Source of the DNA: Trametopsis cervina
Taxonomy: Eukaryota > Basidiomycota > Agaricomycetes > Polyporales > Irpicaceae
NCBI GenBank assembly: GCA_022385755.1
Contig: MU278353.1
Span: forward strand, 482,777 to 546,776
Length of the DNA: 64,000 bases
Direction: 5' to 3'
Part shown: piece by piece, positions 57,102 to 64,000 of the stretch
How positions within the stretch are numbered: the first letter of the stretch is position 1
Layout of the letters: every line of letters begins with the position of its first letter
The notes under the pieces: generated by a model
Seen by the model: only the letters and a program-made list of their open reading frames with translations
What the model was told of the DNA's origin: nothing
Database searches by the model: none
Translations under genes and position numbers: made by a program

Positions 57102-59214
57102 ATGGCCGTTCAATACCTTCTCGCACTCGCCGCTATCGCGACCTCGGTCGTCGCCGCTCCTGCTACATCGCAAGTTAACTGCGGTGGTGGCCGTACGGTC
57201 AAGAACGCCGCTGTAAGTCTTCGCAGATGTCCCGGGGAGTTTTGATCCATGCTTACGCCATGTTCTTCAGTGTTGCGCGTGGTTCCCCGTCTTAGACGAC
57301 ATCCAGGAGAACCTGTACGTATTGCTTCATCGGCGACGTTGTACTTGCTGAAGTGGGTCCCTCTGCAGCTTTAGCGGTGCAACCTGCATGGAAGAAGCTC
57401 ACGAGGTTAGTGATCGAATCCACTCGCGACGCATGTATACTGACGTGCTGTACAGGCGGTCCGTGTAAGTGTATCAGCCTTCGCGTGATGTATTGCTTGT
57501 TCGCTGATGGCTGTGCATTAGCTGACCTTCCACGACGCGTGAGTTCCATCTTGTCTCCTATATGTATGTATCCACTATGCTGATGTCTTGCGTCTCCGTT
57601 GTCTAGCGTCGGTAGGCCCTAAGTCAGCGCGTTCTCTTCCGAGTCTGTTTACTGAACGACGTGTTAGGCTTCAGCCTTGCTGCTCAGCGTGAAGGGAAAT
57701 TCGGGTATGCATCCTTTTTGACTCACCCGGTTTCAGTCACTAATTCATGCGCACGTCCGTAGCGGTGGTGGTGCTGGTAATCACGCCCCCTCCTACACTC
57801 TCTAGTCAGTGCTAACAACTTCAATCCTGCAGACGGCTCTATCCTGGCATTCTCCGACATCGAAACCAGCTTCCGTGAGTAGAGTAGCACACCATCTGAA
57901 CCGTAGCGACGACTCACCCCCAATGAATGCAGAGGCGAACTTCGGTCTCGAGTTCACCACTGAAGGGGTACGTACCTTCCGCTCCTCCACTCCTCCGCCC
58001 TCTCTCCAGCTCACCTTTCGCACACAGTTCATCCCCTTCGCGCTCGCGCACAACGTCTCTTTCGGCGACTTGTACGTCCCCCTCCCCTTCCCTTCCCCTG
58101 CCCCCTTCTCCCCCCACATCCCCATTACATTCTCACCTCCCATTTCCATTCCCCATAGCGTGCAATTCGCCGGCGCCGTCGGAGCCTCCAACTGTCTCGG
58201 CGGCCCACGCCTCCAATTCCTCGCAGGCCGCTCGAACATCTCCCAGCCCTCGCCCGACGGACTCGTCCCCGAGCCGTTCGACTCCGCCGACAAGATCTTC
58301 GCGCGCATGGAGGACATCGGGTTCTCGCCTGTTGAGGTTGTCGATTTGTTGTCTGCGCATAGCGTGTCGGCGCAGTATGAGGTCGATACGGACGTCGCTG
58401 TGAGTGATTGGTTTGTGAGGGGGGGGGGGAGTACTCACCTTCGGTCGTTCATGCGATGTAGGGCAGCCCGTTCGACTCCACCCCGAGCATCTTCGACACG
58501 CAGTTCTTCGTCGAGGTGAGCGTTCGATCTGTTCCGCTTCGCTTCACTATACATCAGTCACAACTCACCGAACGCATACAGTCTCTCCTGAAGGGTACCG
58601 CCTTCACCGGTAACGGACAGGGCGGCGAGGTGCTCTCGCCCATCCCAGGCGAGTTCCGCCTGCAGTCCGACTTTGCGATTTCCCGGGACACCAGGTAAGA
58701 CGCACCTTTGCACCTCTCACAAAACATCCCTCGCGCTGACATCCCGCCACGCACAGGACCGCATGCGAATGGCAGTCCCTGATCTGTATGTTCCCCTTTT
58801 TCCTTTTCTCATCTTCCGCACAAGGCTGACGCAGGGCGCTGCAGCGAGCCACAGCACGATGGTGTCCAAGTTCGAGGCAGTGATGGCGAAGCTCGCCGTC
58901 GTCGGCCAGGACCCGCGCAAGCTCATCGACTGCTCGGACGTCATCCCCGTCCCCGCCACCGCCAAAGTCCAGGTGGCGGCCTTCCCGCCGGGCAAGTCGC
59001 GCGCGGACGTCGAGCCTGCGGTACGTGATGTGTTTTGTCTTGTCAATTCGTGTGGCTGAGATTCGGTGGACTGGGTAGTGTGCTGCGACACCGTTCCCGA
59101 GTTTGGCGACTATGCCGGGACCTGTGACGAGTGTTGCTCCTGTGTGAGTACACGAATGTTGGGTTTGTTTTGTCGGGGGTGTTGATGCTGAGCGTCTCTT
59201 GCAGCTTGGACTAG
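57102..59214 (+). CDS. Secreted class II haem peroxidase, copy 2 (atypical Mn site)
   Basis: Tandem paralogue of copy 1 with the same exon plan, including 9-nt (57456-57464) and 5-nt (57607-57611) micro-exons. Signal peptide [19 protein letters not shown]. Distal CMEEAHEAVRLTFHDAVGFS keeps Arg, His and both Glu residues. [24 protein letters not shown] and [13 protein letters not shown] follow. The proximal segment is [22 protein letters not shown], so the LiP-Trp position is Asp and the third Mn ligand is Tyr. [49 protein letters not shown] and the short tail [11 protein letters not shown] complete it. The run of nine G bases at 58421-58430 is inside an intron. It has more C/T-rich introns than copy 1. 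Intact by hand assembly. Confidence 0.88.
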
Positions 59215-60781
59215 GCTGGGTTCGTGGTCACATACGATGGCGAGGGGGCATGCGCGTGGTAGGCTACAAGAGCGGTGGCGGAGTAGTCGTGCAGACCGCG
59301 GCGGAATGCGAGAGCGGGGGGGTGGACAACACATCATTTGTCCATTGCTTCTTGATTTAGTGTAGCGCTGTCTGTTTTGGTTAGAAGTTCAAATATACGC
59401 GCAATATAGCTGTAGTTTGTACGCAATTCCGCCAACGAGTTGTGCAACCCGATTGGAACGCGCGTGAAACGGATTGAAGCGCCTTGAAAGGGGCCCTTTG
59501 AAACAGCAGGCGCCTATCCGTTAGTTGCCTCGAAAAGCCACCCACTGTTGGCAAATTGCAAAGCAGTAAAAGTTTTGGGACCTAGTAGTGATGTCTATTG
59601 GACTGCAAGTTTGCCTACTAATTATGAACTAAATATAATATATTTATACACTGACAACCATTTTGGACATCTAAACAGAACTCGTTCTACTATTCATACG
59701 TAATATATTCCTTACCATCTGTGCATTGCACACAGTGGATTGTCATCTGAGGCGAGGCTCCTTGCAATGGTTCTATGATATCTAGATGATTTACGACATG
59801 TAGTAACTATATACGTATTACTATGTAATATATACGTACATGTTACCGTATGTGGAGTTGGTCATTGAATAAGGGACGGAAAAATTATGTATTTGGGGGG
59901 TGCATGAGGCAACACGAGGCAACAGTGTTGTTATCACCGGACATATCATTTCTGGTTTGATTTTAGCCGGTAAGCCTAACTGATTGAAAGGGACCCTAAA
60001 AATCATCCAGCGCTATTATTGTCCTCAAAATTGCATATATCTTCCAGGGCAAGCAGACCGTGCATGCATATATTTATTAGAAGGTGTGTAATATAAGAAC
60101 ACGGCAACACACAACAGTATGAGGATTCCGATGGCCGAGCTCGAGGCGCCCGGATGGTGGCGCGTCGCGGTTCTTGCATCGAAGCGCCGGTGTGATCATG
60201 CTTCGCAGCTCACTGGCCAAAGCAGCATCTCGGCTGTCAAGTGCAGCACGCGAAAGAAGCCGCAATCAAGGTTGTCTTCCCCGAATCTACAATGACGCAC
60301 CTCGCACCGCCCCTCAGTTGTTCGCCGCATTCCTATTACAGTATGGCTACACTACGCGAGAAGTTCACCGCGACGGTGTCTTTGCGCAGCCACAAATACG
60401 GCAGCGCGCACGGGGGTGAGTTCGCGTCGCGTTTTCTCAGCATTATATTACATTGTTATTGCTCACGAGAATGAATTGACCCAGCATCGACGCCGCAACA
60501 CATGGGCGGGCAATGCGACAGGGAATTACACTGGAAGCGGCATCCTTCTCGGCTAGATCCACCGCACGCGTTGATAAGGTGAGTGCACGTCCGGATTAGG
60601 CGATCCAATCTATTTCGCACGCATCGCGAAACCTCTCAACCAACTCATGTCAAACCGCACGCCCCAGAACCGCGAAGCAATATAATATGCTCGCCTGGGC
60701 CCCGCATCCGCCCTCGCTCTTTGTCTCCCGCTCTCATCTTGCTCGCCCTCTTGCTCTCGTCTCTTGCTTTTCTTGCTCACC
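59215..60781. other. Intergenic 1567 bp, left part AT-rich
   Basis: 59380-60080 is markedly more AT-rich than the rest of the window (ATATAATATATTTATAC at about 59632, and two TATATACGTA copies near 59810 and 59828). The right part, from 60120, is GC-rich again and carries a frame with MATLREKFTATVSLRSHKYG (60342 on) that stops soon and shows no motif. The AT-rich block could be a decayed element or a silencing/attachment region. I see no terminal repeats or transposase. Confidence 0.4.
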
Positions 60782-63700
60782 ATGCTCCCCTTCCCCTCCG
60801 CAGACACCGAGGTACGCCCTCATTCTCGTCGTCGCGGACGGCCGCGCACGCATACTCACATCATTCGCCCTCAGGTGTCACCCGCGAAAACAAAATCCGG
60901 TTTCGCAACGCATGGTATCGCCCATGCACGCGTAAACTCGTCCCCCACCCGCCCTAGCGGCATCTCTCGGTGGTAAGAGCGTGTTCTCGTATTTTCGCCT
61001 TAGTTTTCTAATGTATATCGCTACCGCTTGTAGGCCCAACACACTGTATTCGACCCCTTCCAAACCGCGCCCTCACCTTCGTTCGCTCGATCTCGCGTCC
61101 TCCTCTCCTCCGTCCACGCCCTCCTACCTCTCGCCCTCCTTCTCATTCGCGCCCAAATCCGCCAGTCTCATCCGCGCACGCCCCACCCCATCCTCCACCT
61201 CCACTTCCATCTCGCTCGCAGCACTCAACCTCAACCCAAAAAGCGCCAACATCGACGCGGAGTTCATCGACCTCAACGACTCGCCAAAACTCGAGCTGCG
61301 CAGCCTCGCGTTCCCCCACCCGCCCGCCTCGCCATCTGTCGCGGGTTTCAACGTCGCGTCCATCCTCGCGTCCCCAACCCGCATGCCGTTCATCCCCCGC
61401 TCGCCCGTTCGCAACGCGCACTCCGCCGGCAGCGCGCGCGGCGTCGGCACGCCCCCGCTCACACCCTCTTCCTCGCTCACATCCACCGAGGGCGCCGCTC
61501 TCAGCGAAGCTGAGCCCGACTCGGAGTACGAGTACGAGGAGGCTGTTGCCGACGCTCTCCGCAGTGCGAAAGAGCGCGACTTGTCGACCGACGGCCTCGG
61601 CCTCGCGCTCGGTTTGGATATTGACATCGGCCGCGACGACGATGCGCGTGAGCGTACGCGCGGACATACCGGTGTCTTTGGCAACGGTCCCGCGATGCGC
61701 ATGGCTGGAAACGGCGCGGACGATACTATCGTGGTCCGCGTCGTCCTCGATCGGGCGAACCTCCCTGGAGCGGTCAACCTTCCAGACGCGTCGGCCGACG
61801 TGAGGAAGGCCTGTCTCTCCTTCGGCTGTGTCAAACGCTTCGAGGAGGTCGATGCGGCTGCCGACTACCAGGTAATTCTCGTCAAAACACCGCATATATG
61901 CACAGCCGAACTGACGAACGCCCGCTACAGACCTTCAAAGTCGCGTACTCCGACGTCCGCAACGCGAATGCCGCTTATGGCGCACTGAACGCTCGTCTCA
62001 TGAGTCTCCCCTCCGCAATGCTCGGCCACGTTCTCAAGGCGCGCCTCGACGTCTGGTGGCACGGTACCGCTGCTCTGTCGGGCTGGCGCGCTGCCGATAT
62101 GAGTCCCGCGCGCAAGCTGAGGGCGGAAATTGTGGAGGTGCCGGATAGCCCGACGCCTGTGCGGGGACGGAAGGCAGAGCTCGGCTCTGGTGCGTATTAT
62201 ATTTGTTGTGTTTACATGACTATGACTGATAGCGATGTGTTGCGCAGACGCGGATAGGTTCCAACGCAGGAGCGCGAGCACGTCGCCGAGGAGGGAGTCG
62301 CCGCGCATGTCGCCTGCGCCTCCTGCTGGACAGAAGGAAGCGGTCTTATTCGTCGATGTTGATAAGGTGCGCCGGATGGCGAATGCGTTGTTCGGGTTTA
62401 GTTCCGACTACTGACACTCGTACGCTGTAGATTCCTACTGCTACTATGACCAGCCCGCAAGGCCGTCCGCGAAGGAGCTCGAGCGTCGATACGAGGGGCC
62501 GGACGAACCAGAACCAGGACACCACCACCAACCAGGGCCCAGCGATGCCGACCTCCAATACTCGCGACGCATACATCGGCCAGCCTCCGAACGCGCCCGC
62601 TACTCAACCTCAGGATCTACCCGCGGCGACCACTTTCTATCCTCAACAACGCCAGCAACCCACGCAGCGCCCCTACAACCCGTACGCCTTCCAGTACGGA
62701 TTCGCTCCGCAGGCATACGACCCGGCGTACTGCATGCCGCACCACCCCGCCCAGTTCGACCAACTGCACGGACTCGTCTCGCCCGACCCCTCCATGGCGT
62801 ACGCCGTACCTCTGCCAGCGATGGGACACTCCGCGCTGGACTCCGCGATCGCGCAGGCGCGCGAATATCAGGCTGTCGTGCAGACGAGGCCTCCGTCTGC
62901 GTCGGCGAACGGCGTGTACGAACCGATGGCGAACGGCGCGTACGAGCCGATGGCGAATGGCGCGTACGAGCCGATGACGAATGGCGCGTACGAGCCGATG
63001 ACGAACGGTGCATACGAGCCGATGACGAACGCGCCGTGGACGCAGAGCCCGGAGTTCATGCAGCCGCAGCCGTACGACGGGTACCCCGCCTTCGAGGATC
63101 CATGGCACGTCGGCCCCGCTGGCGGCGGAGGCCCTAAGTCGTCAGGTCTGCATACGAGCAGACATGGGTATGGTCCGAAACATGCGCATCCCAGGAACGG
63201 GAATGGGAATGGGAAGGGCGGTCCTGGGTGCAAGACGTCGCACAAGCAGCATTCGTCATCGTCTGCGCGCGGGACGCCTTCGCCTCCGGCTGTTAACGGC
63301 GTGCCGGACAAGAACCAGCTCGATATCGCTGCTATTGAGAGCGGGGCGGATACGCGGACGACGTTGATGATTAAGAACATTCCGAACAAGATGACCGATG
63401 AGGACCTGCTGTGGTTTATCAATCGGCCGGGGGTGTGTCCGCGTAGGATTGACTTCTTTTATTTGAGGATGGACTTTTCTAACAGTGAGTCGCTTTGTTT
63501 CTTTGGAGTGTATGTGGAGGCGAGTGCTGATGCGGCTTATCGTAGGCTGCAACGTCGGCTACGCGTTCGTCAACTTTATTACGGTGCAGGACTTGTTGCA
63601 TTTCGCGAAGACGCAGTTGGGCGTGAAATGGTGCGTCGGGTTTTGCTTCGTCTGCGCTATGAGCGTGTTCGCTAACAATTATCTCGCGCTGCTAGGAACA

Positions 63701-64000
63701 TGTACTCCTCGGAGAAGGTGCTCCAGCTCAGTTATGCGAACTACCAGTACGTCCTCCGCGGCCCCGCACTCCGTTCGCTATCTCACACCCGTCGTGTCTT
63801 CTTCCAGGGGCAAAGAAGCCGCCATCGAGAAATTCCGCAACTCCGGAATCATGGACGAACGCGCCGCATGGCGTCCCCGCATCTTCCACTCGCACGGACC
63901 CCTCCAAGGCACGCCGGAGCCGTTCCCCTCGTCGACGCATCTCGGGCGCAAGCAGCGGAGCGCGAGCAACCGCGGCGAGCTCTATGTGCCTGCTGCGGGG
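60782..64000 (+). CDS. Mei2-like RNA-binding protein, 3' end beyond the window
   Basis: RNA-binding protein with the Mei2-type C-terminal RRM, in fission yeast a meiosis regulator. Exon 1 is only 30 nt (60782-60811, MLPFPSADTE). Then come VSPAKTKSGFATHG, a long Ser/Pro-rich part (SLAALNLNPKSANIDAEF, FNVASILASPTR), an RRM-like segment (DTIVVRVVLDRANLPG, VRKACLSFGCVKRFEEVD, TFKVAYSDVRNANAAYGALN, LDVWWHG), a Gln/Pro/Tyr-rich linker with the NGAYEPM repeat, and the Mei2 RRM: TRTTLMIKNIPNKMTDEDLL, RIDFFYLRMDFSN-GCNVGYAFVNFITVQDLLHFA, GVKW-NMYSSEKVLQLSYANYQ-GKEAAIEKFRNSGIMDERAAWRPRIF. The gene continues past 64000. Confidence 0.88.
62908..63027 (+). repeat. Five in-frame 24-bp tandem repeats
   Basis: Five units of eight codons (NG-A/V-YEPM-A/T) in the Mei2-like linker. 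Differences are mostly third-base or single changes (GCG to ACG in the last codon of units 3-5), so the array arose by recent duplication. Confidence 0.9.

Noticed and set aside
61124..61895. Long minus-strand frames opposite the Mei2-like exon 3
   Set aside because: They are shadows of a GC-rich coding exon, which continues on the + strand into the RRM-like segment.
62908..63027. CRISPR-like regular repeats
   Set aside because: Direct contiguous units without spacers, in frame inside a gene, in a fungal genome.
62600..63422. Long minus-strand frames under the Mei2-like repeat
   Set aside because: They mirror the GC-rich repeat and linker of the coding strand (for example FVIGSYAPF units) and have no independent support.

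Overview
This window looks like nuclear DNA of a wood-decay basidiomycete, most likely a Polyporales white-rot fungus. The genes are dense and on both strands, and most are split by many short introns of about 50-65 bp, usually GT-AG. Two secreted class II haem peroxidases lie in tandem, a family confined to such fungi. All gene models here were built by hand: I followed reading frame, splice sites and remembered family motifs. No database search was run.

Layout. 0.3-1.4 kb: FunK1-type kinase lacking a clear N-lobe. 2.1-3.6 kb: CDF metal transporter of the mitochondrial MMT type. 4.4-5.4 kb: PCL/PHO80-type cyclin. 5.8-7.9 kb (-): cytochrome P450. 8.1-10 kb: low-information block with an orphan ORF and a small gene broken by an in-frame TAG. 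10.3-14.7 kb (-): UPF2 (nonsense-mediated decay), divergent from a Rad26/ATRIP-like checkpoint gene (15.0-18.3 kb). 19.1-20.5 kb (-): GT49/LARGE-like type II membrane glycosyltransferase candidate. 20.7-24.3 kb (-): Tudor-SN (SND1), divergent from mitochondrial ribosomal protein bS6m. 25.1-26.1 kb (-): HDHD3-like HAD protein. 26.9-32.0 kb: an EthD-domain protein, an epoxide hydrolase and two tandem small dimeric-barrel-like paralogues. 32.2-34.7 kb (-): unknown nuclear-looking protein. 35.0-37.7 kb: queuosine-salvage glycosylase and AIM41/YqeY. 37.8-40.9 kb (-): HRD1 ERAD ubiquitin ligase. 41.5-44.3 kb: YtcJ-like amidohydrolase. 44.6-49.7 kb: RAD54B/Rdh54-like translocase with two DUF2439-like modules. 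50.2-51.6 kb (-): TIM-barrel amidohydrolase-like protein that seems to lack metal ligands. 51.6-54.0 kb: gene-poor gap. 54.0-59.2 kb: the tandem peroxidases. 60.8 kb to the right edge: Mei2-like RNA-binding protein, cut by the window.

Most of the window is housekeeping (RNA decay, DNA repair, ERAD, mitochondrial translation). The accessory parts are the P450, the 27-32 kb group and the peroxidase pair. The observations I rate highest are: (i) both peroxidases keep two of the three Mn ligands but have Tyr in place of the third (Asp), and carry His or Asp at the LiP catalytic-Trp position; (ii) the two peroxidase promoters share collinear conserved blocks; (iii) each peroxidase has 9-nt and 5-nt micro-exons; (iv) three independent GC-AG introns are needed to keep conserved genes in frame; (v) a conserved TIM-barrel family member appears to be a pseudo-hydrolase; (vi) a TATA box sits in the loop of a perfect inverted repeat.
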